Shown here: positions 1-10,326 of the stretch, in pieces
Layout of the letters: each line of letters opens with the position of its first letter
Position numbering within the stretch: the first letter of the stretch is position 1
Assembly: GCA_029264995.1 (NCBI GenBank)
Contig: JAJUKC010000002.1
Location: 47,266 to 111,265, forward strand
Source of the DNA: Marinobacter sp.
GTDB taxonomy: Bacteria; Pseudomonadota; Gammaproteobacteria; Pseudomonadales; Oleiphilaceae
Direction: 5' to 3'
DNA: 64,000 bases
Made by a program: the position numbers and the translations under genes
The notes under the pieces: generated by a model
Told to the model about the DNA's origin: nothing
Database searches by the model: none
What the model saw: only the letters and a program-made list of their open reading frames with translations

Positions 1-748
1 CCCGAACGTGCGGGTCCATGGAACCGCCCACATCAAAGAAAATCAGCACCTTCACGGCATTGTGCCGCTCGGGAACCATTTTCAGGTCCAGATACCCGGC
101 ATTGCGGGCCGTTGAGCGGATGGTATCGTCCATGTCGAGCTGGTCTGCGGCGCCCTGTCGGGCAAATTTACGCAGCCGGCGCAAGGCCACCTTGATGTTG
201 CGGATGCCAAGGGTGATGCTGTCGTCCAGATCACGGAATTCACGCTTTTCCCAGACTTTGACCGCCCGGCCATGTCGACCTTTGTTCTGGCCAATGCGGA
301 AGCCTTCCGGGTTATAACCGTTGGCGCCGAACGGTGAGGTTCCGCCAGTACCAATCCATTTGTTCCCTCCGGCGTGACGTTCCTTCTGCTCTTCCATGCG
401 TTTCTTGAAGGTCTCAATCAACTCTTCCAGCCCGCCGAGAGACTCAATCTTGGCTTTCTCTTCGTCGGTCAGGTGTTTCTCGAATTCAGCACGCAGCCAA
501 TCGTCGGGAATCAGCGCCTCGAGCAGATCATCAAGATTCTCGATGCCTTCGAAATAGGCCTGAAAGGCGCGATCGAACTTGTCAAAGTGCCGCTCATCCT
601 TAACCAGGCACACCCTCGCCAAGTAATAGAACTCCTCCATGTCTGCGAACGCCAGACGCTGCTGAATGGCCTCCAGCAGGTCCAGGAATTCCCGCAGACT
701 GGCCGGCACCTTGGCCCGCCGTACTTCGAGGAAAAAATCAATCAACAT
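1..748 (-). CDS. VWA domain (CoxE-like) protein, 3' end truncated by window edge
   Basis: Read by hand on minus strand from ATG at 748: MLIDFFLEVRRAKVPASLREFLDLLEAIQQRLAFADMEEFYYLARVCLVKDERHFDKFD...VLIFFDVGGSMD; VWA-like DxGGS motif; adjacent to MoxR ATPase. Confidence 0.8.
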   Translation of the reverse strand, partial: MLIDFFLEVRRAKVPASLREFLDLLEAIQQRLAFADMEEFYYLARVCLVKDERHFDKFDRAFQAYFEGIENLDDLLEALIPDDWLRAEFEKHLTDEEKAKIESLGGLEELIETFKKRMEEQKERHAGGNKWIGTGGTSPFGANGYNPEGFRIGQNKGRHGRAVKVWEKREFRDLDDSITLGIRNIKVALRRLRKFARQGAADQLDMDDTIRSTARNAGYLDLKMVPERHNAVKVLIFFDVGGSMDPHVR

Positions 749-770
749 AAAGCAGAGCTCTTGTCGGTGA

Positions 771-1613
771 TCAGTTTCGGCGACGCGCCATGAAAGCCAG
801 CTTCTGCAGCAGATGAACGTCCTGCTCGTTCTTCACCAGAGCACCATAGAGCGGTGGCAGGGCCGAGCTGGAATCTTTTTCCTGCAGAGCCTTGGCAGAG
901 AGCTCATCCGCCATCAGCAACTTGAGCCAGTCGATCAGCTCGGATGTCGACGGCTTCTTCTTGAGCCCCGGCACTTTGCGAACGTCGAAGAACACTTCCA
1001 GCGCATCCCGCACCACCTGCTGCTGAATCCCCGGGAAGTGGACATCCACGATGTTTTTCATGGTGTCGTGATCCGGGAAACTGATGTAGTGGAAGAAGCA
1101 ACGGCGCAGGAAGGCATCCGGCAGCTCTTTCTCGTTGTTACTGGTGATCACCACAATCGGGCGCTTCTTCGCTTTTACGAACTCCTGGGTTTCGTAAACA
1201 AAGAACTCCATTCGGTCCAGTTCCAGCAGCAGATCGTTCGGGAATTCGATATCCGCCTTGTCGATTTCGTCGATCAGCAGAACTACCTGCTCGTCCGCCT
1301 CAAAGGCTTCCCAGAGCTTTCCTTTCACAATGTAGTTACGAATGTCTTTGACCTTCTCGTCGCCGAGCTGGGAGTCTCGAAGGCGGGACACCGCATCATA
1401 CTCGTACAGGCCCTGTTGGGCCTTGGTGGTCGACTTGATGTGCCAGGGAATCAGCGTCATTCCCAGCGCCGCGGCCATTTCCTCCGCCAGCAGGGTTTTA
1501 CCGGTGCCGGGTTCACCCTTGATCAACAACGGACGCTGCAGCGCGATGGCCGCATTGACTGCCATTTGCAGGTCATCGGTGGCTACGTATTTATCGGTGC
1601 CGGTAAACTTCAT
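771..1613 (-). CDS. MoxR family AAA+ ATPase
   Basis: 280 aa ORF; Walker A GEPGTGKT, Walker B LLIDEIDKAD. Confidence 0.92.
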   Translation of the reverse strand: MKFTGTDKYVATDDLQMAVNAAIALQRPLLIKGEPGTGKTLLAEEMAAALGMTLIPWHIKSTTKAQQGLYEYDAVSRLRDSQLGDEKVKDIRNYIVKGKLWEAFEADEQVVLLIDEIDKADIEFPNDLLLELDRMEFFVYETQEFVKAKKRPIVVITSNNEKELPDAFLRRCFFHYISFPDHDTMKNIVDVHFPGIQQQVVRDALEVFFDVRKVPGLKKKPSTSELIDWLKLLMADELSAKALQEKDSSSALPPLYGALVKNEQDVHLLQKLAFMARRRN

Positions 1614-1631
1614 GTGTCTGATTCCTGTTGG

Positions 1632-3761
1632 TTACTTTTTCGGATTCTCTTTCTTGTCCACCGGTTTGGGTTTTTCGCCCTCCGGAGACTCTTCATCATA
1701 ATCGGGCAAATCGTCGAATTCGGAGAGGTCGAAGTCTTCCAGACCAAACTCATCCTCATCAATGTCGAACTCGGATTCACTGATCTCATCGGCTTCCGAC
1801 GGATCTGGCTCCGCCTCGGCGCCAACCGTATCGTCTGCCACGGGAATTTCGTCCTCTTCCGGCTCCAGTTCAGCCGATGGCAGCTCTTCCGTTACTTCGG
1901 GTACGGCCTCATCCGGAACCTCGTCCGGTTCGCTGTCAGCTTGCGAGAGTTCCGGGATATCTTCAGGTTCCGGTTCCGACTCTTCGGCAGACGCCAGCTC
2001 TGGCTCTGTTTCCGGGGCAGGTTCAGGCTCCGCCTCAACCGACTCTGCCGCTGCCGGAGGCTCTGGCTCCACCACCGGTGGTTCTTCCGATTCTTCAGCC
2101 AGGTCCTCCAGGGTTTCACGCTCTGCCGCTGCCGCCTGCTCCTGTTCTGCCCTGGCCTTTTTCTGGCGCCATGCAAACAAACCAAGCCCCACGATAGCAA
2201 CCAGCAAGGCGGCGCCTGCACCCCAGGCCCACACCGGGATACCCAGGAGGGTCCCCTTCTCCGGCTCCTGTTCAGCAATCGGCTGTTCGACCGGCGCTTC
2301 AGGCTCTGGCTCGACGACCTGCGCTGGTTCTGGTTCGGGCTCAGATTCCTGCACCGGAGCTTCTACGGGCGGCTCGGCTTCCACTGGCGGCTCCGGTTCC
2401 GGAGACCCCGTTCCGCCGTCGAAATCCGGCAGCGGCTCCACCTGTTCAGACAGGTCGGGCACCATGGGTTCGGTTACCACCTCCAGCGGTGGCTCTTCCC
2501 CGGGCACCGTGAACGTCGTCATGGCGCTGAATTTGCGGGAGAAAGTTCCTGCATCCGCCACCACATCCACCTGATATCGGCCAGGCGCGGGCAATCTGGG
2601 TACCGTGTCCCGGTAAACACCGTCTTCCGGCGGCGTATCGGGAGACAATACCTTGGTACCTTTCCGGCCGTCACTGGCGGTTATCGACAGGCTAACGTCC
2701 ATCACCGAGAGAAAATCAGACCCGGTAATCTTTTCGGCTTCTTCATAAAAGGCCACTTCAATGGCCAGAGGCTGCTCTTCGGTAAACTCGGCGGGAACCG
2801 GATTGACGGCCATGCGCAGATCACTGACCACCGTCACGCGGCTCCCCTGGCCGAGGTCGCCAATGATACGCCAGCGGCCCGGGACCGGTTCAGTAACGGT
2901 GATCAGATCGTAGCCCGGCTCAGATGCCCAACGAACATTTTCCGGAGCGTTCTCCCGGGTGAAAGGCTCACCACCTGGCTGTGCAAGCGCCAACGGCTCT
3001 TCGCCAGAAGCATCCTGACCGGAGAAGATCAGTGCCGTAAACTCACTGATGCCCTCATCGACGGCAAAGCCATCGCCTTCAATGGGCACCTGTTCTTGCG
3101 GCACTGCGGTGTTCAGAGCATTGGCAAAGGCCAGGTTCAAGGCCTCGGCGGATTGCGCCAGCTGGAAGCTGCCACCGGTTTCGCGGGCCAGGTTACGCAG
3201 AAACCGGACATCCGCCTTCTCAGACAGACCAACCGTGTGGATCGTGGCGCCCTTGTCTTTCAGCGCTGGCAACAAGGAATCGAGAATGTGTTTTTCCTCG
3301 GCCTGACTGGCGTCTTCGCCACCAGGCACGTCGACCTTGCCATCGCTGAGGACAATAAGATGGGTGTTCTCGAGGGTACCGCCAGACAGCCAGTCGTTGG
3401 CGGCCTTTTCCATTGCCAAACCCAGGTTCGTGTGCAGCGCCACCGAATTGATCTGCTCGGAACGCTCAACAGCAATATCGCGCCAGGCCTGGTCAACCAT
3501 ACCGTAGGGCACCAGCATGTTGACGTACTGCCCGAAAGTCCAGAGACCGGCACTGGCCCCTTCCGGCAGGGTCCGAGCCAGCAGCCGGACCGCTGGGCGG
3601 CGGAGATTCTGTGGATCGGTTTCCTTCATGGAGCCGGAAATATCCACCACAATACGCACGTCTGCATTGCCGGGCAGAGACAGTGCCGGGTCCTGCGCAA
3701 ATACTTGCCAAGAGAACAGCAGCAGAACTGCAGCCACCCAAATGCGTTTAAACCCCTTCAT
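1632..3761 (-). CDS. VWA domain membrane protein with long acidic C-terminal tail
   Basis: Signal peptide, MIDAS DISGSMKETD, single TM (VWAWGAGAALLVAIVGLGLFAW), Glu/Pro/Asp-rich tail. Confidence 0.85.
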   Translation of the reverse strand: MKGFKRIWVAAVLLLFSWQVFAQDPALSLPGNADVRIVVDISGSMKETDPQNLRRPAVRLLARTLPEGASAGLWTFGQYVNMLVPYGMVDQAWRDIAVERSEQINSVALHTNLGLAMEKAANDWLSGGTLENTHLIVLSDGKVDVPGGEDASQAEEKHILDSLLPALKDKGATIHTVGLSEKADVRFLRNLARETGGSFQLAQSAEALNLAFANALNTAVPQEQVPIEGDGFAVDEGISEFTALIFSGQDASGEEPLALAQPGGEPFTRENAPENVRWASEPGYDLITVTEPVPGRWRIIGDLGQGSRVTVVSDLRMAVNPVPAEFTEEQPLAIEVAFYEEAEKITGSDFLSVMDVSLSITASDGRKGTKVLSPDTPPEDGVYRDTVPRLPAPGRYQVDVVADAGTFSRKFSAMTTFTVPGEEPPLEVVTEPMVPDLSEQVEPLPDFDGGTGSPEPEPPVEAEPPVEAPVQESEPEPEPAQVVEPEPEAPVEQPIAEQEPEKGTLLGIPVWAWGAGAALLVAIVGLGLFAWRQKKARAEQEQAAAAERETLEDLAEESEEPPVVEPEPPAAAESVEAEPEPAPETEPELASAEESEPEPEDIPELSQADSEPDEVPDEAVPEVTEELPSAELEPEEDEIPVADDTVGAEAEPDPSEADEISESEFDIDEDEFGLEDFDLSEFDDLPDYDEESPEGEKPKPVDKKENPKK

Positions 3762-3800
3762 TGAACTGCGCCCTTATCTTTTGTTGTTCTCAGAAACCGT

Positions 3801-4178
3801 TTACTTGCGTACCAGCCGGTACCGAACCAGATCAAGTATCCAGACCAGCAGCATGACGATCGCCGCAATGCTGAAGTTGAACAGTGCGCGACCGGCGGCA
3901 TCGGTGTCACCCAGAATCAGCTCATAGCCGGCAAACAGCCAGGCCGGTATCCACCAGCCGGCCACGTCTGGCGATTCCACGGGGGTCAGTACCAGTACCA
4001 CAAGCGCCGCCAACAGCAGTGTTCGCAGACCGTAAAAGGGCAATATCCGGAACAGTGATTTCATCATGTAGAAAAACACAACGAAAGCGACTGCATAGGC
4101 CGCCCAGAAAACTCCATAAGCCAGTGAAGCGTCTGTATCCATCATTACAGAATCCAGTGAATAATATGTTCTTCCCAA
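3801..4178 (-). CDS. Small hydrophobic membrane protein
   Basis: 125 aa ORF with several hydrophobic segments, between VWA and YcgN genes. Confidence 0.6.
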   Translation of the reverse strand: MGRTYYSLDSVMMDTDASLAYGVFWAAYAVAFVVFFYMMKSLFRILPFYGLRTLLLAALVVLVLTPVESPDVAGWWIPAWLFAGYELILGDTDAAGRALFNFSIAAIVMLLVWILDLVRYRLVRK

Positions 4179-4591
4179 TCCTCTTCCGGCACAGAATCCT
4201 CCGACACCACGTTACCCCGCACCGAAACACGGGCTTGATGAACGGTTTCAGGGTCTCCGCTGCGAAGCGGGTGCCAGTCCGGCAGAGGCCTTCCCTCGGC
4301 GAGGGTCCGGTACGCACAGGTGTACGGCAACCAGTGGTAGCTGAGAACCGTATCGGCGGTCAGTACCGTACACCCCGGTACCTTTTTCAATCGCTGCTCA
4401 TAGACCGTACAGCCACAGGTTTCGAGGTCCATATAACGGCACACAAGATCGGTGTGATACACCTCCCCCGTGTCCTCATCCTCCAGCTTCTGCAAACAGC
4501 ACTTACCGCAGCCATCACACAGGGACTCCCATTCCGGCTGCGTCATGTCTGCCAGTCGTTTGCGCTGCCAGAAGGGAATCTGTGCAATCAT
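4145..4591 (-). CDS. YcgN family cysteine cluster protein
   Basis: 148 aa; CDGCGKCCLQKLEDEDTG and further Cys typical of YcgN/UPF0260. Confidence 0.88.
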   Translation of the reverse strand: MIAQIPFWQRKRLADMTQPEWESLCDGCGKCCLQKLEDEDTGEVYHTDLVCRYMDLETCGCTVYEQRLKKVPGCTVLTADTVLSYHWLPYTCAYRTLAEGRPLPDWHPLRSGDPETVHQARVSVRGNVVSEDSVPEEDWEEHIIHWIL

Positions 4592-4881
4592 TTCCGGTGT
4601 TGCTCGATCTTGCGTTTGAAGTCGACGATGTAGGTGTCCTGCTCTTCCGGCATCTGCAGAAAAAAGTCCTTTTCCTCAATTGCCGCCAACACTTCCTTTC
4701 CGGTTGTGCGCGCGAGCTTCTTGTCTGGCGTCAGCAGCAGATCCATCGAGTGGATGGGCGAACCGAAGATACCTCTCAGCGCCTCCGGTAAATCGTCCCA
4801 CTTTTGCCCGCGGCGAACAAAGAGATAGGTGTCGCCTTTCTTGCTGCTGCGAAACACTGATACAAATTCACGTTCAGTCAT
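4588..4881 (-). CDS. YcgL domain-containing protein
   Basis: 97 aa; VFRSSKKGDTYLFV...LPEALRGIFG; next to ycgN and rnd. Confidence 0.88.
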   Translation of the reverse strand: MTEREFVSVFRSSKKGDTYLFVRRGQKWDDLPEALRGIFGSPIHSMDLLLTPDKKLARTTGKEVLAAIEEKDFFLQMPEEQDTYIVDFKRKIEQHRK

Positions 4882-6029
4882 TGGCTGAGCAGTTCCTCAA
4901 TATCTTGCTTTACCGGCGCAATGATTTGCGCGCGCCAGCCCTCAAAAAACGCCTGGCCCGCCAGGGTGCCATCCTGAATCAGCTTTTCAATACGCTTACG
5001 CGGTGCCAACAATTCCATAGGAATATCAACGCGTTCGGCCGCATTACTAAAGTAACGCTTAACTTTCTTGTAAAGCGCTTGCTGATCCCGGCTCAGCGGT
5101 CTGGGAATAAGCTCAAGCTCTGAATTATCGGTATCGCGGGCGGCCTGTACAAGTTCAACCAGCTGCTCACCATAACGTTTAACGAAACCACCGGGTACGC
5201 CCTGAACGTCCCTGATCACTGCAGCTGATGACGGCAACCGCTCAGCAACGGCGATCAGCAATCCATCGTTCAGGATCCTGTTACGGGGTCGGTCCTGGCG
5301 ACGACACTCCTGCTCGCGCCAGGCGACCAGTGCCCGGAGAACCGCTTGCTGTTCCCGGTTCAGGGTCCAGCCGCCCCGGAGTTTCAGATAATGCTGCTCC
5401 GGGTCTTCCTGGGTAGCGGCCTCGTTGGCAAATCGCCGGGACTCATCCGCCAGGGCATGTTCCAGGTTACGCTGCCTGAGGTTAGCCAACACCCATCCGT
5501 AAAGTGGCTCAAGAAAACGGATGTCGTCCAGGGCGTAGCGCTCCTGGGCCGGCGTCAGTGGCCGTGACACCCAGTCCGAACGGGTGGCGGATTTATCGAG
5601 TGCTTCACCGAACAGCGTCTCAACCAGGCGGGCATAACCAACGGAGAATCCGGCACCGGCCAGTGCGGCACCGATCTGCAAATCCAGCACGCCGGCTGGC
5701 TCCACATTCAGCCAGTGGCGGAATAACTCCAGATCCTCACTCATGGCATACAGCAGTTTTGGCCGGCTTTCATCGGCCAGCATCGCCCGGAACGATTCCG
5801 AAGCCTCAGCCACCTCCGGATCCACCAGCCAGAACTGTCCGCCAGCGCCCAACTGCACCAGGCCAGGAATCGGGTAGAAGGTGGACACCCGCTCGAACTC
5901 CGTGTCGAGTGCGACCGGCATGCCGGGTTCAAGGCTTTCGAGCCACTGATCCAGCTGCTCGGGTGTCTCCAGCCAGCGAACGGTATCCGGGGCCGGTGGA
6001 ATGGCTACGGCCGGGTCGGTTTGGGTCAT
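4878..6029 (-). CDS. rnd: Ribonuclease D
   Basis: 383 aa; DEDD exonuclease motif (ALDTEFERV) and HRDC-like C-terminus. Confidence 0.92.
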   Translation of the reverse strand: MTQTDPAVAIPPAPDTVRWLETPEQLDQWLESLEPGMPVALDTEFERVSTFYPIPGLVQLGAGGQFWLVDPEVAEASESFRAMLADESRPKLLYAMSEDLELFRHWLNVEPAGVLDLQIGAALAGAGFSVGYARLVETLFGEALDKSATRSDWVSRPLTPAQERYALDDIRFLEPLYGWVLANLRQRNLEHALADESRRFANEAATQEDPEQHYLKLRGGWTLNREQQAVLRALVAWREQECRRQDRPRNRILNDGLLIAVAERLPSSAAVIRDVQGVPGGFVKRYGEQLVELVQAARDTDNSELELIPRPLSRDQQALYKKVKRYFSNAAERVDIPMELLAPRKRIEKLIQDGTLAGQAFFEGWRAQIIAPVKQDIEELLSQ

Positions 6030-6046
6030 AGACAGAACCTGGGAAC

Positions 6047-6649
6047 TTATTCAGACAGGGGTTTGCGACCCCGGAATGCATGGGTGAGTGTAAATCCGTC
6101 GACATAGCCCAGCTCACCGCCAACCGGAATGCCATGGGCCAGGCGTGTAATCAGGATATTCTGGCCATCAAGGCGGTCAGCAATGTAATGGGCGGTGGCT
6201 TCGCCTTCCACCGTGGGGTTAGTGGCCAGGATCAATTCCGTTACGCCTTCACGGCGCACCCGATCCAGCAGGCGTTCAATCCCGATCTCCTCCGGGCCCA
6301 CGCCATCGATGGGCGACAGATGCCCCATCAACACGAAGTAACTGCCTTTGTAATCGCCGGCCTGCTCAATGGCGAGCAGGTCTGAAGGGCTTTCAACGAC
6401 ACACAGGGTGCCATTGCGGCGCTCGGGTTTCTCGCAAATCTGGCAGATTTCGGTATCCGAAAAATTCTGGCAGCTGTCGCAACGGCGAACGCCGTCCATC
6501 GCGTGATTCAGCGCCGCTGCCAGCCGTGTTCCGCCAGAGCGCCCCCGCTCCAGCAGATGAAAGGCCATGCGCTGGGCCGTTTTCTGGCCAACACCGGGCA
6601 GGCATCGCAGGGACTCCACCAATTCATCAACCAGGGGGCTGAATGCCAT
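6047..6649 (-). CDS. recR: Recombination mediator RecR
   Basis: 200 aa; [21 protein letters not shown], Cys4 zinc finger, TOPRIM. Confidence 0.97.
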   Translation of the reverse strand: MAFSPLVDELVESLRCLPGVGQKTAQRMAFHLLERGRSGGTRLAAALNHAMDGVRRCDSCQNFSDTEICQICEKPERRNGTLCVVESPSDLLAIEQAGDYKGSYFVLMGHLSPIDGVGPEEIGIERLLDRVRREGVTELILATNPTVEGEATAHYIADRLDGQNILITRLAHGIPVGGELGYVDGFTLTHAFRGRKPLSE

Positions 6650-6682
6650 GACTACTCCTTAAAAAATCGATGGCAGGCTGGC

Positions 6683-7006
6683 TCAGAACGGCATCTTGAA
6701 ACCGGGCGGCATCCCCATGCCAGACATCATGCCCGACATTTTTTCTTTCTGGTTGGCCTCCACCCGGCGAACCGCATCGTTCACGGCGGCAGCCAGCAGG
6801 TCTTCCAGAATTTCCTTGTCTTCAGACAGCAGGGAGGGATCGATATCCACCTTGCGGACATCGTGCCGGCCGTTCATGGTGACTTTCACCAACCCGGCGC
6901 CGGATTCCCCGGTGACTTCGGCTTTGGCGATCTCTTCCTGGGCCTTCTGCATCTGCTCCTGCATCTGCTGGGCCTTTTTCATCAGGTCGCCCATGTTATT
7001 CATCAT
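6683..7006 (-). CDS. ybaB: YbaB/EbfC family nucleoid-associated protein
   Basis: 107 aa; [45 protein letters not shown]. Confidence 0.95.
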   Translation of the reverse strand: MMNNMGDLMKKAQQMQEQMQKAQEEIAKAEVTGESGAGLVKVTMNGRHDVRKVDIDPSLLSEDKEILEDLLAAAVNDAVRRVEANQKEKMSGMMSGMGMPPGFKMPF

Positions 7007-7010
7007 CTAC

Positions 7011-8918
7011 TCATCTCCTGGCTGTTTCTGCGGGGCGGATACTTTCTTCGACGACCCGCCCTTCAAATCGTTCCACAATACTCTTGACCAGAGGATCCTG
7101 CCGGATGGACTCTTCCGCGGCTTTCTGGCGTGCCGCCCTCTGGCGCTCCTCGAAGGCTGCCGGCGTATGCAACCCCGGCACACCCTGCTCTATCTTCAAC
7201 TGTGTGGCGTCGCCGAAGCGCGATCTCAAGGCCGCCAGTATCTTTTCTTCGTGACGAGTGTTGAGCAGCCGCGCATGGCCTTCGTCCAGAGTCAGAACAA
7301 CTACCTGCCCTTCCATTCTCATGGACGAATAACTGGCCAGGTTACCGGGCATGCCGGTAATACCCAGCGAACGGAAATCGCGTTCCCAGACAAACCCATC
7401 GGCGGTAACTGGTTGCTCGCGCTCGGCCGGTGCCGGCTCAGACTCTTTCAACGGGGCCAGGTCGGCGCTTGGTTCTGATTGCACGGGCGCAGGGGCCGGC
7501 TCTGGTTCCGGCGCTGGCTCGGATATCGCCTCTGCCTCAGGTTCAATACTGGAATCCGGTTGCGGCACCGGCTCTTGCCACTCGGGTGATTCAGCCTGAA
7601 CGCCGTAGTCCTCTGGTTCCCAGGGTGGCGGGTCATCCACCATGGGTGGCTGTGGCTCGGGTTCAGCTACCGGCTCCGGGCTGGGAACCGGCTGGGGTGC
7701 CGGCTCAGGTTGCGGTGCCGCAGTGACAGCCTGGGTCGGCGCGGTTTGCGGAACCGGGCCAGGCTCAGGCTCTGACTCCGCCGGGCCGGCATTGCTGTTG
7801 CCCGAAGCCAGCGCCGGCGGTTCCCGGCGATCGGCACCCGGGCGAAACGCCAGCATGCGCAGCAAGGTCATTTCAAAGCCCATTCGGGCATCCGGCGTCA
7901 CCGACAGATCTTTCCGGCCGATCAAGGCGGTCTGGTAGAACAACTGGGCATCTTCGGCACTGAGCCGACGGGCCAGTTCCTGCACCTGGGCGGCATCGCC
8001 CATGGCGTTGTCGGCACTGCCCGGCACCACCTGCTCCATGGTGACGCGATGGAACAGGGACAGCATGTCGGACAGAATCACGCCGTAATCCGGCGCAAAA
8101 TCCGAGATCCGGCTAATCTCAGACAGCAGCCCGGGGCCATCACGCTCAACCAATGCGTTAACAATGCGCTGGATATCGCGCTGATCGATGGTGCCCAGCA
8201 TATTGCTGACATCACTGGCAGCCAGGTTCTCGTTGCCGAACGCAATTGCCTGGTCGGTCAGGCTGAGGGCATCCCTCATACTGCCATCGGCCGCCCTCGC
8301 CAACAGCCACAGAGCCGGGTCTTCAAACGGGATCTGTTCTTCGGTCAGAACGTGCTTCAGGTGGCCAACGATGTGCTCCGGCGTCATCCGCTTGAGATTG
8401 AACTGCAAGCACCGTGAGAGCACCGTCACCGGCAGCTTCTGGGGATCGGTGGTGGCCAACAGGAACTTGACGTGTTCCGGCGGCTCTTCCAGGGTTTTCA
8501 GAAAGGCGTTGAAGGACTGGTTGGTGAGCATGTGCACCTCGTCGATGAGGTACACCTTGTAGCGGCCGCGCGTGGGAGCGTACTGCACGTTGTCGGTCAG
8601 TTCCCGCATGTCGTCTACGCCGGTGCGGGAGGCGGCATCGATCTCGATCAGATCGACAAACCGGTTCTCCAGAATCTCCTTGCAGCTGTCGCACTCACCG
8701 CAGGGATTCGGTGTTATGCCGGTTTCGCAGTTCAAACAGCGGGCCAGCAGGCGACCAATGGTGGTTTTGCCCACGCCCCGGGTGCCGGTAAACAGATAGG
8801 CATGGTGCAGGCGTTGGTGCTCCAGGGCGTGAATCAGTGCCTGCAACACATGCTCCTGCCCCACCATGTCTTCAAAGGTACGGGGGCGCCATTTCCGGGC
8901 TAAAACCTGATAGCTCAT
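7011..8918 (-). CDS. dnaX: DNA polymerase III subunits gamma/tau
   Basis: 635 aa; MSYQVLARKWRPRTFEDMVGQEHVLQAL, GTRGVGKTTIGR, zinc Cys cluster; Pro/Glu-rich linker. Confidence 0.97.
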   Translation of the reverse strand: MSYQVLARKWRPRTFEDMVGQEHVLQALIHALEHQRLHHAYLFTGTRGVGKTTIGRLLARCLNCETGITPNPCGECDSCKEILENRFVDLIEIDAASRTGVDDMRELTDNVQYAPTRGRYKVYLIDEVHMLTNQSFNAFLKTLEEPPEHVKFLLATTDPQKLPVTVLSRCLQFNLKRMTPEHIVGHLKHVLTEEQIPFEDPALWLLARAADGSMRDALSLTDQAIAFGNENLAASDVSNMLGTIDQRDIQRIVNALVERDGPGLLSEISRISDFAPDYGVILSDMLSLFHRVTMEQVVPGSADNAMGDAAQVQELARRLSAEDAQLFYQTALIGRKDLSVTPDARMGFEMTLLRMLAFRPGADRREPPALASGNSNAGPAESEPEPGPVPQTAPTQAVTAAPQPEPAPQPVPSPEPVAEPEPQPPMVDDPPPWEPEDYGVQAESPEWQEPVPQPDSSIEPEAEAISEPAPEPEPAPAPVQSEPSADLAPLKESEPAPAEREQPVTADGFVWERDFRSLGITGMPGNLASYSSMRMEGQVVVLTLDEGHARLLNTRHEEKILAALRSRFGDATQLKIEQGVPGLHTPAAFEERQRAARQKAAEESIRQDPLVKSIVERFEGRVVEESIRPAETARR

Positions 8919-9040
8919 GATCCATCAACTGCTCTGAAAAATGGGAACAACTCTAGCATGGACAGACAATGAGAAGAAGCATGCGCTTGCGCAACAAACG
9001 GGAGAGGAAACGGACAAAACAAGGGGCTGGAAATGGGGGT

Positions 9041-9144
9041 GACCCCACCAGCAATCCCCCGGCACACACATCCACCGCTTCGGCTGCTCCCTTCCGGGCC
9101 TGACCGGGTTCACGGTTTCATGTTGCGGAGGCACCAATGGGGCC
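9041..9144 (-). ncRNA. ffs: Bacterial small SRP RNA (4.5S RNA)
   Basis: Minus-strand core GGTCAGGCCCGGAAGGGAGCAGCCGAAGC plus GTGTGCCGGG; ends GGCCCCA/TGGGGTC pair; downstream of recR-ybaB-dnaX block. Confidence 0.93.
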
Positions 9145-9210
9145 ACCATAACGGCGTTTCGGGGCAATTCCCTCGAAAGCGGCGCGCATATTAACAGAAG
9201 GGTATAAGGA

Positions 9211-9971
9211 CTACAACGGCAAAGGGACTTCGTCCTGCCGGAACCAACAGGCAATGCTGTATCGGGTGCGATTGGCAGGCAATACCTCGTGGGGCACATC
9301 CTCACTCAAAAACAGGGCTGCCCGCCCTGCTTCAGGTCGGACCAGGCCCACCATCCGGTCTTCGTTATCGGGGCTGAACACCCGCAACTCTCCCCCGTCC
9401 TCCAGCTGCCAACCCTCATTCAGATACAGCACCAGACTGACCACGCGTGAGGCCCTGCCCCGGAAGCTGTCCAGGTGGCGTTTGTAGAAATCACCAGGCT
9501 GATAGGTGGCATAGTGTGCCTCATAACGCTTCAGCCCAAGAAACAAGCGCTGGTTCAGACCAGCCCGCAGGGCATCAAAGAACCGGAACAACTCTGCCTG
9601 GGCGACGGTATAACCATCCAGCCAGGCAATTTTATCCCGGCGGACACTGCGATCGCGGGTCAGGTCGGCACCGCGCCCGATCCCTGCCCGCCCATGGCTT
9701 CAGTACGGTCCAGTATCTCCACCTCGTTACGAAGCGCCGCGATCAATCCAGCGGGTAAATGCCCGAGCAGATCGAGCTCAATCCAGGCTTTCTCGCTCAG
9801 GTTATCGGCCAGCTCATCCAGCCAGTCATCAGGCATCGACACCGAATCACAGCGGCCAGCATCGCCGATCTTGGCGCTGTCACCAGCCACCTTGTCCAGC
9901 TGCCCGGCAGACTGCTCAAGCAGCGGCTCCGGCATCCGCAAAACCACCGCCACAGGATTTTCGGATTCCAT
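9211..9971 (-). pseudogene. 2OG-Fe(II) oxygenase, apparently frameshifted
   Basis: N-terminal half in ORF 9660..9971 (...DDWLDELADNLSEKAWIELDLLGHLPAGLIAALRNEVEILDRTEAMG), C-terminal half in another frame (AGIGRGADLTRDRSVRRDKIAWLDGYTVAQAELFRFFDALR...HLDSF...); junction near 9675-9690. Confidence 0.75.
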
Positions 9972-10062
9972 GTTCAGACCCTCACAATTTTGGCGTATTG
10001 TATTCGGAAACTCGCCGCGCGCACGGTTTTAAATTACTCTGAAGCTACGGAGTTTTACCTAA

Positions 10063-10326
10063 GGAGCCTCTGATCAACTCCAGATCGACTCTGCGAGCCC
10101 TGAGAGCTTCAGATGTAAGGCGCAGTTCGCAGCCAATGGCCGTAGCCCTTGGCAAGAGCTGCAACACAGCAGATGAAGCTCTCAGGGCTCGCCCTACGGG
10201 GCCTGCAGAGCGATCCACACTCCGCGTTGCGACTTTTTGAAAGGCAACCAGCCTTCCTGCAAAGTCGCGTCTTGATTGTGAACCGCTCTGAAGGCCAGAG
10301 ACGATTTGGAGTTAATCAGAGGCTCC
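10063..10326. mobile_element. MITE-like element with 25-bp TIRs and CTAA target duplication
   Basis: ggagcctctgatcaactccagatcg (10063-10087) pairs with cgatttggagttaatcagaggctcc (10302-10326); direct repeat CTAA at 10059-10062 and 10327-10330; internal perfect 18-bp inverted repeat 10093-10110/10175-10192; second stem 10200-10212/10284-10296. Confidence 0.88.

Noticed and set aside
1762-2574. 270-aa Ser/Gly-rich plus-strand ORF
   Set aside because: Mirror image of Glu/Pro codons in the VWA protein tail and linker; low-complexity antisense artefact.
813-3764. 983-aa plus-strand ORF
   Set aside because: Antisense to the MoxR and VWA genes, spanning both; composition looks like a reverse-frame artefact of GC-rich coding sequence.
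7011-8918. Possible dnaX programmed frameshift (gamma subunit)
   Set aside because: No A-rich slippery heptamer such as A-AAA-AAG seen on the coding strand.
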